A DNA stretch of 64,000 nucleotides from Carposina sasakii (Eukaryota > Arthropoda > Insecta > Lepidoptera > Carposinidae): positions 11,222,001-11,286,000 of the forward strand of contig CP053157.1 of NCBI GenBank assembly GCA_014607495.2. Direction: 5' to 3'. Made by a program: the position numbers and the translations under genes. The notes beneath the pieces were generated by a model, which made no database searches, was not told the origin of the DNA, and worked only from the letters and a program-made list of their open reading frames with translations. Positions 12,621 to 24,640 of this stretch are shown one piece after another; positions within the stretch are counted from its first letter, which is position 1, and each line of letters begins with the position of its first letter.

Positions 12621-12863
12621 GTCATAATTATAATAGTATGTGGTGGTGTCAATCAACCAAAAAGTCTTTTGACACCATATGTCCTAAAATAAAGATGACT
12701 AAAACCACTAGCAAGAATAAAAATAAGAAGTGTTATTTCTGTACTGACCAGGAGGATTTTAGGAGGTTTATTAAAAAAGTTGGTTAGAACTATGGTGTCA
12801 ATCGATGAAGTCCAAAAGACTTATTGGTCAATTGACACCACCACATACTATTATAATTATGAC
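12621..12863. mobile_element. 243-bp MITE with perfect 33-bp inverted repeats
   Basis: The outer 33 bases on each side are exact reverse complements, starting GTCATAATTATAATAG and ending GTGGTGGTGTCAAT. GGTGTCAA words recur inside and for another 400 bases to the right (for example GTTGACACCGCGGTGTC near 13205), so the mapped ends may belong to a larger element. Confidence 0.75.
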
Positions 12864-12879
12864 ACCACCATTGAGAAGG

Positions 12880-12955
12880 TATAAAAGAGGAGGTGGGACT
12901 ATGAACTGAGTCGTGTGGCAATCGTGAGGCCATGACGTCATGATAGGGGCGGAGC
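12880..12955 (+). promoter_or_regulatory. TATA/CRE/GC-box promoter-like module
   Basis: TATAAAAG at 12880-12887, a perfect CRE palindrome TGACGTCA at 12933-12940 and GGGGCGGAGC at about 12946. The stretch adjoins a MITE end. No open frame of note follows, although CAAG|GTGATT near 13025 could be a splice donor. It may be a transposon or LTR-type promoter. Confidence 0.3.
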
Positions 12956-13598
12956 TTCAGGGCCAGTGTGTCTAACGCAGTAGCTGTAACCACACACTTA
13001 TGCAAGTAGTTTGGCTGGTACAAGGTGATTTCTATGTAAATGGGCAGGGCTACACTGTTAGGATGCTCCCCTCATCCCATACATCACCCCCGCTCCGCGG
13101 CACACTATTTTTGTATGAAAATATACTTAGCCGCTGCTCCTCTTTTATTTCTTCTCCATGAACACCACGGTGTCCATAGCGCAATTCAAAAAAGGTCCTT
13201 GTGCAGTTGACACCGCGGTGTCACGGCTCGTGGTGTCAACAGACGAAAGACCCCTAGTCTACTTACATCAATAAGGGAATACGTCACATTCACATCTAAG
13301 TAGTAAGTCGTAGATACCTATGTAGGTAAGTAAAGTAATAGGTAAGTGGAGCTTATCACGGAAATATTTATATGAATGGATATTAGAAAAATTATTTACA
13401 TACATACATATAATCACGCTTTTATCCCTTACGGGTTAAATTATTTATAAATCCTAAAATAGTTAAATTAATTTAATACATAATTAAATTTAATATATCA
13501 TTACCATATATGTGTAGTGGATGGTAGGACTACCGTCCACCTACGAGTTATGTGACTGCACAAGAATGAATGTTTATAATATGTATCCGAGTACTTAA

Positions 13599-13672
13599 TT
13601 GACCCGGTAACTCAGTGGTAAGAGCGCTGGCACGGAATGCAGAGGTCGTGGGTTCGAGTCCCACTCGGGTGA
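13599..13672 (+). repeat. tRNA-derived SINE head, copy 2
   Basis: Same family as 3471-3536, on the plus strand: GACCCGGTAACTCAGTGGTA and GGTTCGAGTCC. The acceptor and T stems pair well (GTGGG/CCCAC), but the anticodon stem (CTGGC against GCAGA) fails, so I reject a functional tRNA. Confidence 0.7.
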
Positions 13673-14559
13673 AGAATTAATAATTTTATAATATATGTAA
13701 ATACTGGGTACCTTCTTCTTACCTACCTATGAAATATGATTTGCAGACGATACATAGTAGTAGTAGAGTAACGCATAAGCCCAACGTAATGAGGAGTAAC
13801 GGCATTTACGTGCTATGGCAAGTAAATTGAGGGAATAGTACCTACATAGGTGCCTTTGTATCAAAATGTTATTATAACACTGGTCCCAATATGTTGAACG
13901 AATGAACCGGTGAAGCTCGTAAATGCAACAATAGGGGTATGTTAAGAGAAATCCTATGAATAGGTAGGTATAGGTCCCATTATTGGAAATCTATCTACTT
14001 ACTTTTGAGATTCGAAATCACAAGTTTACTACCTATATTTTTTCCCAGATACTTAGACTGGAGAAATTCCTAACTTTCTAAACAACTCAGATGTATTCAT
14101 ATTTAGGTACAGTCTATGTAGATCTTTTTCGTAGAAAAATATTTTATCTAGGTAGGTAAGTAAAACAATATTTTTTTTCCATTATTTCCATTTTTTTGCG
14201 TTTTAATCATTTAAATTAAATCGATATTTTACGACTTATTTATTTGCATGCACGGTTGTGCGCCAGGCCAAGTTCCAGTATCTGCGTAGGTCATGTTATT
14301 GATTTGTAATTTTCCGGATAAGTCCATGCTCCTTGATCATGTTTAGGTAGGTAGGCACTGCTCTACCTAGATAGGTGGCTAATTGCCTATGCTTTACTCG
14401 TCTTATCTGGCACAAGGAACTTTTGACTATAAATAATTTTATGAATGCTTAGGTTTATATAAAAATGTTTCTGCTTAAGTACAATATCGAGGAAAATTAT
14501 TCAGCGATAATGTCTAAAACACGGACTTCTAACGCTAACCCGACAAAACTCATTAGGCG

Positions 14560-14720
14560 CGTTCTAATTAAAAACTAATTAAATTCGCGAGAGAGAAAAA
14601 GAGAGCACATTTAACTGATACTAATAAGGTCGTCAAACAATTACGGGCGGCTCATCCTTAGCTAGAGCAAGACAAAACATACCACCTCTCGCTCCCACCA
14701 CACTCTCTATTTAACTTTTA
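14560..14720. promoter_or_regulatory. TAAT and GAGA-rich stretch upstream of unc-4
   Basis: Repeated homeodomain cores (CTAATTAAAAACTAATTAAATT) fall directly beside a GAGAG run (about 14588-14606) and a matching CTCTC run near 14700. Such combinations suit GAGA-factor and homeodomain binding near developmental promoters. This is motif-level inference only. Confidence 0.25.
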
Positions 14721-14825
14721 ATTTATACTCATTCCTTTATATCTTTTATTGCTTCGCCCATCGCGACTCCTAATGCGCTCGAGGTGCTCCTCACACTAAT
14801 TAAATTCATGCAACACTAAGCTTTC

Positions 14826-14950
14826 TGACACCCTTGCATATGGCCCCGCCCACTGCCCCCCCTCCCGGGCAACAGCCAATCAGTGCGCGAAGCGGCATTT
14901 CCTCAAACGGGGGGCGGGGAGTCCGGTACAGTCAGTGAGAGATTTCTGAT
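14826..14950 (+). promoter_or_regulatory. GC-box/CCAAT/initiator cluster, possible distal unc-4 promoter
   Basis: In order: a GC box (CCCCGCCCAC, about 14843), a CCAAT box (AGCCAATCAG, about 14874-14883), a second GC box on the other strand (GGGGGCGGGG, about 14920) and an initiator in GTACAGTCAGTGAG with TCAGT at 14932-14936. This arrangement is unlike the AT-rich surroundings. It could start a longer unc-4 leader or an unrelated transcript; no open frame follows directly. Confidence 0.35.
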
Positions 14951-15981
14951 AGAGCTGTCACGTCGCGTCCGACCGGTCGTTACGCTGTCTTGACATATTT
15001 TATTATTATTTATGTCAATTAGGTTATTACTTTTTTATTTAATGGAATAACGAATTGGTTGTGAAATTGATTGCCTTTCTGTCGTTTATTATTCATCACT
15101 GTCAAAAATATAATCTCAAAACGTGTTAATTTCGTATGATTGATAGTCTGGCACGTCATTAGAGGCGAACAAGGCGTAATCTAGTTTTACGCAATGCGCC
15201 TTTGCGGCTGTCTGCTAAAGCCTATCTGCTCCATTATCTTCCCGAGATAGGCTGATTGCCTATCAACCCATCACCTGTCATATTAAATTGACAAGCTGAA
15301 TCCGCTAAATTACCTATCCTTCCCTAAGCTTATTCTTTATTATTTGATAAAAAAAAAAGATAGAAATTTATAAGTTTAAACCATATTCACTATCAATACT
15401 ATTACGTTTGAACCATAAATAGTTTATCTTTAACCAAGCTAAGGTCACATAGTACGTATGACCTCACCATAAATTTTCATACCATAGGTATCTAAAGCAA
15501 GATTATTTCAATAAATATAATAACAAAAATAAATAATTTAACAAGACGCAAACGTATTTGTTAGTGTTTCATAAATTCCTACACACTATATCTCTATATA
15601 TTTTACTGTAGAGACGCGCCATGCGGCTAAAAAAGATTATGACAGCCCCACAGTCCGCGTAAACGAACGACAACCTTATAAATCCCAAGTGCACCCACAT
15701 GATTCCCCATTACCAACTTTATGCTCAAGTAAGCTAAAGTTTACTTCAGCTCGCCACCGCCCGCCGTCTATGCCGGCGCTAATTCAATGTATGTCGGGCC
15801 TTAATTTACGATCCCATACACGATTTTGATCTTTAAACTGTTGATGCAAGGTTTCTTATCGCTTATTGTTCAAATGAGTTGTGCAGAGGAATAAATCTAT
15901 AATATGAAAGAGGCGTGGAATTAATTTGTGCGTGGGTAGGGGTAGGGAGGCATCGCTCCGCCCCGCCGCCGGCGCGCCATC

Positions 15982-15986
15982 TCAGT
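15982..15986 (+). promoter_or_regulatory. Candidate initiator (TCAGT) of the proximal unc-4 promoter
   Basis: A TCAGT initiator match lies in the GC-rich island 170 bp before the unc-4 ATG, with no TATA box nearby. A DPE-like GGACC occurs at 16010-16014, but at +27 rather than the strict +28, so the pairing is imperfect. If used, the 5' UTR would be about 168 nt and include both short upstream ORFs. Confidence 0.25.
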
Positions 15987-16033
15987 GCAAAGCCTAGCGC
16001 CCCGCGAGCGGACCCGTGAGCGCGCGCGACAAA

Positions 16034-16048
16034 ATGTGTGTGACATAA
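16034..16048 (+). promoter_or_regulatory. Upstream ORF 1 in the unc-4 leader (4 codons)
   Basis: ATG TGT GTG ACA TAA, with the context ACAAAATG, a close match to the insect start consensus. It lies 104 bases before the unc-4 start. If transcribed, it should capture scanning ribosomes and dampen unc-4 translation. Confidence 0.4.
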
Positions 16049-16085
16049 AAAATAGTGATTGAAAAAAAAATTAAATCACTTTAGG

Positions 16086-16103
16086 ATGCGACTGTACTCG
16101 TAG
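16086..16103 (+). promoter_or_regulatory. Upstream ORF 2 in the unc-4 leader (5 codons)
   Basis: This five-codon frame is in frame with unc-4. Its TAG at 16101 is the upstream stop that forces the unc-4 start to be the ATG at 16152. The -3 base is A, so the context is moderate. It ends 48 bases before the main ATG, leaving little room for reinitiation. Confidence 0.35.
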
Positions 16104-16151
16104 TGTTGTGCGGTGTCGATACTCAAGATATCGAGAGACGAGCGGCGCGGG

Positions 16152-16365
16152 ATGGTGCTGGAAGGCGGGCTGCCGGCGGGGCTGCAGCTGTACGCGGCGG
16201 CGGCGGCGCAGCTGGCCCCGCGCCCGTCCTGGCCGCCCTTCCTGCCGTTCTTTGGGGTGCCGCCGCCGTTCCTGGCCCGGCCGCGGCTGCCGCATCCGAT
16301 GCCGGCGCGGGCGCCGCATGGACCGCCCAGCGAGGATTCCAATGAAGACGGTGCTAGCAGTAAAG
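16152..16365 (+). CDS. unc-4: unc-4 exon 1: N-terminal region
   Basis: This exon encodes residues 1-71 and the first base of codon 72. The ATG at 16152 is the first in frame after a TAG at 16101 and has G at -3 and G at +4. The peptide has a five-alanine run (15-19), a Pro/Phe-rich stretch (28-40: WPPFLPFFGVPPPF) and an acidic end (SEDSNEDG). These low-complexity features are usual for this poorly conserved part of the family. The donor is AAAG|GTTGGT. A weaker donor at 16350/16351 keeps the same phase and would remove five residues. Local GC is far higher than in the flanks, so many overlapping open frames here are compositional shadows. Confidence 0.85.
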
Positions 16366-17265
16366 GTTGGTTAATGAAGCTACTAATTGTGGCCTAGAGT
16401 TTCGTTAGGTAGGTTTGTAAATTGTTTTAGTTTAATACTTACCTAAAATCCTGACAATAGAAAAAAAAATTAGGTAGGTTTAACCCAGCAAGTTTAAAAC
16501 TACTAGAATAAATTAATGAACATGAACAATTTTATATACCGACCTATAGGTATGTGCATATTAGGTACTCAACCCCTAATACTTAGATAGATACTTACAA
16601 GAGGTTAGTCGTAGAGATTTAAAAGGTAGTTTTTATAACATGCCTATAGGTATCTATAATTATGGCTTCTTTCATGTGGTGACCTTCATTAATATAAGTA
16701 GGTAAATCAGAATTGGTAAATAGTAGGTAAGGACTATATAACTGGTTACTTTTCCTAATACCTATACAAGTAGGTGGGTAGGTAGGTTAGTATAAAATCA
16801 TTATAATTTCATTTAAAAATAATAATAAAATTATGGTAGAGTAAGAAATATTACTATAATATAAATAATAAACTTACTAAGTATATCTAAGTAATATTTT
16901 AATTTTTTTGAAATAATATTTTAATTATCGACTGGAAATAGGTAGATAATAATATACATATAGGTAAGATGCCTATCAATCGTTATAAAAAGGCAGATAT
17001 ACCTACAGGTTTTTATACCTACTTTTTCTTAATGTAAATATTTTAGTATTAAAATTTTCAAAATGTTATAATTTTACTTATTTATTATTTAACTACTTTT
17101 TTATTATTTTAATTCCAGCTAATATAGTAGTAGGTGCCTATAAAGGTTCCTAGATCATGATTATTAGTGAACTGTGTTTAAAATAAAAGGTACTTAGCTA
17201 AGTATGTAGCTCCAGATAATATTGAGAATTCTACCTACCTGCCATATAAATCTATACATATAATA

Positions 17266-17562
17266 AAAATGTAACAGATCGCTGTCTGTACATGGAAGAT
17301 ACCTATATAAGAAAAAATATTATAGAAAACCTTTATCAACGCAATAGTACCCAAAAAAATGATTTTTAGAATTTTTGTCTGTTTGTCTGTGCGTTTGTGC
17401 ACGCTAATCTCATAAACGGCTAAACCGATTTCGATGCAGTTTTCAGGAATATATTGTGACAGGTCCCACTTAACATATAGGCTACTTTTTATCCCGGATA
17501 ATTTCGATATATTTTTTTTTCTGTAGTCCACGCGGACGGAGTCACGGGCATCCACTAGAAAG
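17266..17562 (+). repeat. GATCGCTGTCTGTACATGG repeat family, copy 2
   Basis: Closely matches 7785-8060 over its full length and ends CACGGGCATCCACTAGAAAG. The 106-codon minus-strand frame is again repeat-derived. Confidence 0.82.
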
Positions 17563-17772
17563 CTAATAAAAAATATAAAAATAAAATATTGTTTAAAAGT
17601 TTTGTCACAAAAATACGTTACCCAAGTACCACTACCACAGGTACTCGTATCTAGTTAGTATTTTCCGAACTAACTTAGGTTTTTTGCACGATAAAAATCG
17701 TGTCAACGAAATTATCACAGGTAACAATTATTATATTTGCTGACATTAAAATCATCTAATTATAGTACTTAC

Positions 17773-18334
17773 TAGTGGTGTAAAAGTAAAGAATAAAAGC
17801 GTAGCCGTATGTATTCCTTACTTTGACCACGAGTACTCGTTACTATCGTATCGTTACCGAACTCGTTACTTCTGATACCGCATATGGATAGTAACTATAG
17901 CATGTAGTATGGTAACATGTCGAATCGACGTGAACTATCGACGTAATATACCAAATTTGCAATGGATTTACTATTTAGAAAATTTTAACCACAAACTTAA
18001 ATTATATTACAAAGAATAGTATAAAACAGTAAAAAAACTTTGACGATTTAAAAAAATATACAAGTTTTATAAATAAACCTAATCGCCGTTCTTTGAAATT
18101 AGCGATTTAAATCGCATCACGCGCACTGGTAGAACATACGATCAAAAATAAACGTATCAATACACCACTTGCGATCCGAAACAGTGTATTATACGAAAAA
18201 TACCTATGACACGAAACATGCGAGTAACGAGACGAATTCCTGGGTAACGTTTCGTTACTCGATACTTGATGCAGTACCCGTTATTTGGTAACGAATACAT
18301 ACGGTTTGTTACAGCTTTAGTATTTACCGACCTA
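17773..18334. mobile_element. Degenerate hAT-like non-autonomous element
   Basis: The left end TAGTGGTGTAAAAGTAAAG resembles the complement of the right end CTTTAGTATTTACCGACCTA and the ends of the complete hAT at 37662. GTAACGAGTA/TACTCGTTAC words recur near both ends (for example at 17833 and 18230), like subterminal repeats. The flanking 8-mers do not match, so the borders are uncertain. Confidence 0.45.
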
Positions 18335-21300
18335 TTTTTATACATTTTTAAACAGTATTTAAAAATGAAAATTGTTGGTGGCCATAATGTTTAGGTTTAA
18401 TTACTAGCGCATGTTTTGTTAAAGCAAATATTTCTGGCCACTAGCGCTGCCACTTGATTATATCTAGAATTTGTATAATGCAGTATAAGTAGGTATAGGT
18501 ACAATAAATATTCCAGAGTCATAATGATAAATATTATAGAACCAAAACCCTTAAGTTTTTTTTATGTGCATAGTTACTTTTCCGCGACATCGTCTGCATG
18601 AACTTGGCCTTTCTCTACCATGCATGTATTTATTATAAATTCCATAATCTTGTACCTACTCCCTATATCTATCTAATGACAAAATTCTCTAAATGCACTG
18701 TATTTATGTATGTATGTATGGTGGCACGAAGGTACTTTATTTTGGTACCTAATTTTAAATAATAAAAACTTAGATAATTATAAATATCTAAATGTACCTA
18801 GGTAAAAAATATAGGTAAGTAAATACATGTTGCCAAGTAAAAACAGCTAAAGTTATGTTTAAGTTATTTTTGCATTTAAAAATTTCAATAACTACCTACT
18901 TACTCTATGATTACATTTTTGTGTGTTCATCATTTATCATCATCATCATTCTCAGACATATGAAAAGTCCACTGCTCAGCATAGGCATCCTTTTTTTGTG
19001 TTATAGATACCTAGATAATATTTTTATATGCCGACTTAATGTTTTTTTTTTTAATAATTACTTTGTAAAACAGAAAACACTTAACATACCATTGTTTAAG
19101 ATTTTAGATGTTCAATAATATTTTATTCTACTGGAAAAATAGAGTTTCAGATATTTCCATTAGTTTCAATAAATTATTCTATTCGTTTACTAATACCGCA
19201 GCAAACCTCATAAAAGAAATAATTCATTGATCTCATTCCATATTCATAAATATCACACATAATACCTACCTAACGGTGCATTGAAAAAATATTATATTTC
19301 TATTTTAATAAACGTAAAAAGCCGAGCAACACAAAGCGGCCGGAGCGAGGCCATGCGTCATCCACAAAACATTTAACATCCTAATTTCGTGGGTAACACC
19401 TCAGCGCTAGTGCCGACAAAAGATTCGATAAAAATCTCGATATCTAACATCGACAATATCGACACATCGCGCGTCGGAACGCAGCGGGCGTCCACACGCC
19501 GCGCAACTAATAACTTACATTTGGATTACGCTCGTTAGCCTCTTCGCACCTTTTCCAACTTTTTTTAAAAATATTTTTTAATTTATTTAAACGAGGCACG
19601 AGAATTTTGGAATAATGCCTTAATAATATTAAGGCAATATGTTACGGCTAGAGGGATTATAATGTCCAGTGTGACAGCTAACGAATGTACACATATTATT
19701 TATTTTTTAAACATATTTTTTGGTGTCAAAAACATTAGAAATCAACACTCGGCGTTTAATCCGAGTAGAAGCGGTGTTTAAATTATGAATGATTGACCTT
19801 GTTGGTAAATTAAGAGTCATTGTGAATTGTGACTGGTTTGATATCTCTATAGGTTTTTTGTGGCGTTTCCTAACTGGATGACAAAACTACGATCACGATA
19901 TTTTTGTTACGATGTTGTAATTAATTTTACTTTAGAAACATTTAATTTTCCATTTTCCAATAGATGCTTGCCTAATACCTATTGGTAAAGGAATCGATGG
20001 ATACTGCAAAATTATTTGTTACAACTTAGAAAAGTTCTACCTAATCTACCTAATTACCTAAATTAAAGGTAGAGCCAACAAAGATATCTTATTATTATTA
20101 TTATATATGCGTGCAAAAAATTTGAAGCATAAAGCACATACGATTACAAATAATTAGTAATACTAATTTTGCATTTTTTTTTGTCAGTTTCTCAACACTA
20201 TTTATTGTACGCACGACTTCTGTTTTGCTTGTACGGTTATGAAATAAATAGCATTACATTGAATTAGCAGTTCTTTGTGTGTTATTCAAAATTCAGTTAA
20301 GGCTGTAATCAATCATCTAGAATAAATAGGTATTCTATCAATCAAAAGGTGGTATAATTGGGAATCATCAGGCGTGTCGATACTTAAATAGATTAAGTAT
20401 TATAAATGAAATTGTATTAGGCGTTACAATTCGGAAGTTCAAACATTCACTATGGGTGCGCCCACCACCGGGCCCTACACCCTCCACTGACCCTCGGATC
20501 TGATAACTTATAACTGCGAAAACAGGCACTTGCACTAACTACAATCGCCACGAGAAACCTTTTTAACATTTAGGGTAGGTGCTTAAGGACATTTCTACTA
20601 TGAATATGTGACTTTTAGTTTTTATAGTGACAGAAGGTCGAAAATAGCCAGAATAAAAAGCGAGAAAAGCATAGGTAATATGTATGCATCTACGGGCATT
20701 TTTTGACTTGATGCGTAGGTAGGTATTCTACCGTGGGCCCAATTAAACCTACCTATATTATATCCACAGCTTAGAAATAACCTACCAATCTACTATCAAA
20801 ATATATTCGAATACTTAGTTAGTGTCTAATTAACATGTTCCCATTAACACTTAACTCATTCATGATATGAGTCAATAAGCCTGTTTACAAGCACTTTATT
20901 GTTATCAATTTAATATAAAATTAATGTTAGGACCATTGAACAATCGCGAATTTACGACAATAATAACAATAATGGAGGTCGTACACGGGGCACCGGACAT
21001 CTAGCTTCGGACAATGAACCTTAGTGAACATTCGCTGCAACGTAACTTTCGAAGCGAGCATTCGCTAAAGCTCGGTGAGGCGATCGGTACGTGCAAATGG
21101 TGAATGTTACGATGGTAATTAAGTTTTAAAGTCCCTATATACATCGTGTTTTTATAACACATGGGCTAGATTGACTTGGAGCTGATATAACTTTTTTGAC
21201 ATTAATTCGATGAAAGTATAAAAGTGCCTATAATACCTACCTACCTATATTTTACACACACTCGCCGACTCTTGCCAGTATATATGCATCCCCTTTTGTC

Positions 21301-21607
21301 TCGGATTCTAGTAAATCTTCGACTTATTGTTTTTTTTTACAAATGTTTGATCACAGATAATATCTGTAATATCATTGCAATAGGGCATATTGAATAGGCT
21401 ATAAATTACTTAAGGCTATAATAGTGTGTTTAGGTTTAATTTTATAAAACAGTTTAGTATAGCCAGAACAATGTAAAAATAGTTCAAAAAATCCAAACTC
21501 ACCGACCAAAGAAAATCTTGAGCAAACAACTAGTTCATTTCCTATTTTCTGTCTCAACGAGGTGCAAAAAAAGAAAAGAAAACTCTTTTATTTATACCAG
21601 TTACCGG

Positions 21608-21740
21608 TAGGCAGAGACAATCGTATTTGTATTTCGGCCTACGATTAAGCGGAGCAAAGCAAATTAATTCAGCGAAACGAACCGTTCAACTGAAATAGTC
21701 TACGATTTTGTAATCCAGGAAACGATTGTCTATGCTTTTC
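21608..21740. mobile_element. Possible short MITE
   Basis: GCAGAGACAATCGT on the left is matched by ACGATTGTCTATGC on the right; the interior is AT-rich with CTACGATT words. No target duplication was identified. Confidence 0.35.
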
Positions 21741-23039
21741 ACTTAATTAAAAACGGAATCAGCGTTTTAGTAGATAGAACAAGTGAAAAAACTAACTTTT
21801 ACTTACTAAGGTACTTTCGGTCTGAGTAAAGAAAACAATTACTGATATATCCACTATTATACCAATAGATTACAAAAACAATATTATCTAAAGAATAACA
21901 TTCCCCAATCCTACCAAACAAAACACAATTCAATCTAAATGAAAACAAACGCCTCCACGGGCAAAGCTAAATGGCCTAATAAACGGAATCAGAACTATTC
22001 AAAAGTACAATGGCGTCGGGCGAAGGGAGGCCGACTGCAGTTGAACAACGCATAAATTCTGCCACTCACCCTTTAACTTACTTAGTTAGTCGGGGAGCAG
22101 GTATTCGAGTTTAAAAACTGGTTGTTTACAGTAAAATATCTATGGATTGAGGTACATGATAAAATATTTAACTGCATCTGGGTAAATATTAACACAAGTC
22201 TTATAAAATCCACATGATATTTAGCCACATAATTTAAACATTAACTAGATAATTTTTTTTTAATTTCTCTTACAAACTTCTAACAATTTACCTACATAAT
22301 TTTTTTAAACAATGATAAGTTCCTTGTTAAAGTCCTTTTATGCTCACTACATAAAAGTTTGACCCATCTCCCGGTCTATAGAAAGAATCCCCTGATCTGT
22401 AAAATAGAGGTCGTTCAAAAAATATACGTCTCCATCGAGGCATGGGTTAGTGGTTCAAATACTATTATAAAAGGGCAATATTTCAATCGGCTCTGTTAAT
22501 GCTATTTTTAAGGAAGTGGGTAGTTAACTCATATGGTAGATAAGTGTATATATGTAGTGTACGTATTTTATAGAGCGGTTTTTCTGCGAAGAGCCATTTC
22601 AGTAAGACTCAGTACCTACTAATTTAATTTTATACCATTATTTATTACATAATTAATTTATTTTATATTAGTAATAATAACCCTAATAACTGAGGATTAA
22701 GTAATATTTAATTAATCCAATCAATAATTGTTTGTTTTTATTTGATTTTCCGAAAGCTTTCTTTAACTATTTATTTAATTCTAATAAAAGCTTAGATGAG
22801 CACAATAAACAACGAATGACTGCGATAAAACAGAGATAGATTTTATTGTACTTAGTCTGAATATTAAATTACGGAACCCGCTAGATAAAATAACTCTATC
22901 ATCTATTAAAAATACTCTTTACCCAAGATTTATTAGTATGTATTTATATACATACGCACCTCCGCTAAAAGAAGGCCACAGTTGCAGTTTTTGCACTTTA
23001 TCCGGAGAATTTAAAAAAAGCCTATATGCTAGAGTATCT

Positions 23040-23252
23040 GTATTGTATGTGATGCTAACTAGACTTATAACATTAACCAATTAATAACTTTTAGCTTTAT
23101 CTATTAAACTTTATCTTTGTGTAACTAACATAACTAACATTTGCATGCCAATGACTGGCAAATATGCAGGAGCAAATTTTTCTATTACACTATCATCATT
23201 ATGTACCCATATTTATGCAAATAAATGATCTGAATCTGAATCTGAATCTGCT
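23040..23252 (+). repeat. LINE 3' end with (GAATCT)n tail
   Basis: AT-rich sequence ending AAATAAATGATCTGAATCTG and further GAATCT units, the tail form of several insect non-LTR retrotransposons. No coding part remains. Confidence 0.5.
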
Positions 23253-24539
23253 TTTTTAGATTCCTTTTTAAAGCATTTCTGTAACAATTAAAATTTTAAC
23301 AATAGTGCCCTTGTTCTACCGAAGTTTCAATAAAATATAGTGTACTGGGGCAATAAATAATAATATAGGTACATATAGTATATATAGACATAGTTGTATA
23401 CCCGAAATGGGGTAGCCAGAATTTGCAGGATGATAAATAAGACCCCACAGCTACGTTTAGTGTAGTATATTATAAATAATTGAATATTTTATAATAAGTG
23501 TTTATTTATAAGACAACGATATACCTACAACCTCGTTAGTTTACTGACTGAGTGACAAAATGGCGTAATGGTTCTTATTAGGAACCGCAAGGTGCGAGCC
23601 GGGTGGAGTCAATTTCAAGGGCCATTTCTTCACACCCTTAACAAGGACGCCATATTTAAAAAACAACCGGCTCAGTGTGAGCTCACCTTAACCAGCGGGT
23701 TACGAATTGTTGGAAATTTAATATTTTTTACCTACGCAACCGAAACTGATTTGATTACCAATCGACTAAAATAGTACTTATTTAGTAACTTTCTTGGTGT
23801 TATTAGGAACGTTTTGTACTACAGCTCTAAATTTAGACATTGTATAAAAAAGACTATACTTAGATAGCAAAATGTACTTATTGAATACTTATTTGTTAAA
23901 TATAGACAATGTTTAAATTCTTTTGTAATAAAATAACACGGTCTGAGTTTATTTTTTGATATTGTTTAAAAAGTAAACATAACGTTGCATACAGACGTTT
24001 TATGTGAAATGATTCCGCCCGCCTGAGCAGGCTCATTTTGGTATAATTTGGCACGTAATTTTGACGCACGTGGGACCCTAAAACATACGTAAAGACGCGT
24101 ACACACTGTACTAACAAAAACATCGTTGAACAAGCGCCAGATGTTACTTAATATAGTTATGTGCTGGTGCAGACTCTGGGGTAGGTACTACGAGTATTTG
24201 TTTTATTTTTGAAGTAGGTACTATTATTATTATTTTCTTTTTTTTTTCACTCATTACTGAGGTATTTATTCAAATTGAATTATGGGTTTAGAAATTTTCT
24301 GACAATCTTTTATTAGCTTTTTTTTTAACATCTAAGCACGCATCGGGTAATACTGTAATAGTGGTATCTTAGCATAATAGAAAAACTGTCGCTGCGAGCG
24401 TTGGGTATGGCGACCAGAACCGGACGGATGAATATTAACGACTTGTATGGTTACTTGTACATTTGGTGTAATGATAGAAATTTTGTTTATTATTTTATCT
24501 TCATAAAATACTGACATCCCCATTGCCCGCTAGTGGCAC

Positions 24540-24640
24540 GGGGTGATTTTTGGTCGTCAACGATATACGGTCATGCATTTGTCTGGTAGGGAAGTTGAGT
24601 AAATATGTGCATAAATACGAACGCGTGTAGAATTATTATT
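24540..24640 (+). repeat. GGGTGATTTTTGGTCGTCAACG repeat, copy 2
   Basis: Shares the opening GGGTGATTTTTGGTCGTCAA and the later AAGTTGAGTAAATA and GCATAAATACGAACGCGTGT words with 1442-1615. Confidence 0.6.

Larger units (their letters stand above)
1..14559. other. Upstream non-coding region
   Basis: Apart from the repeats, retroelement remnants and the 12.9-kb promoter-like module listed separately, no gene is visible. Open frames here (up to 126 codons) lack recognisable domains, and several start on non-ATG codons. About 810-1080, 3000-3360, 4080-5150 and 9480-10380 show nothing I can name. Confidence 0.7.

Noticed and set aside
13599..13672. A functional tRNA gene
   Set aside because: The A and B boxes and two stems are good, but the anticodon stem does not pair and a near-copy at 3471-3536 shows the same defect, so both are SINE heads.
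16071..16397. Several open frames of 80-94 codons on both strands around exon 1
   Set aside because: They are GC-rich shadows; only the frame starting at 16152 joins the homeodomain exon in phase.
17235..17555. 106-codon minus-strand open frame
   Set aside because: It lies wholly within an interspersed repeat that recurs at 7785-8060, where the frame is broken.
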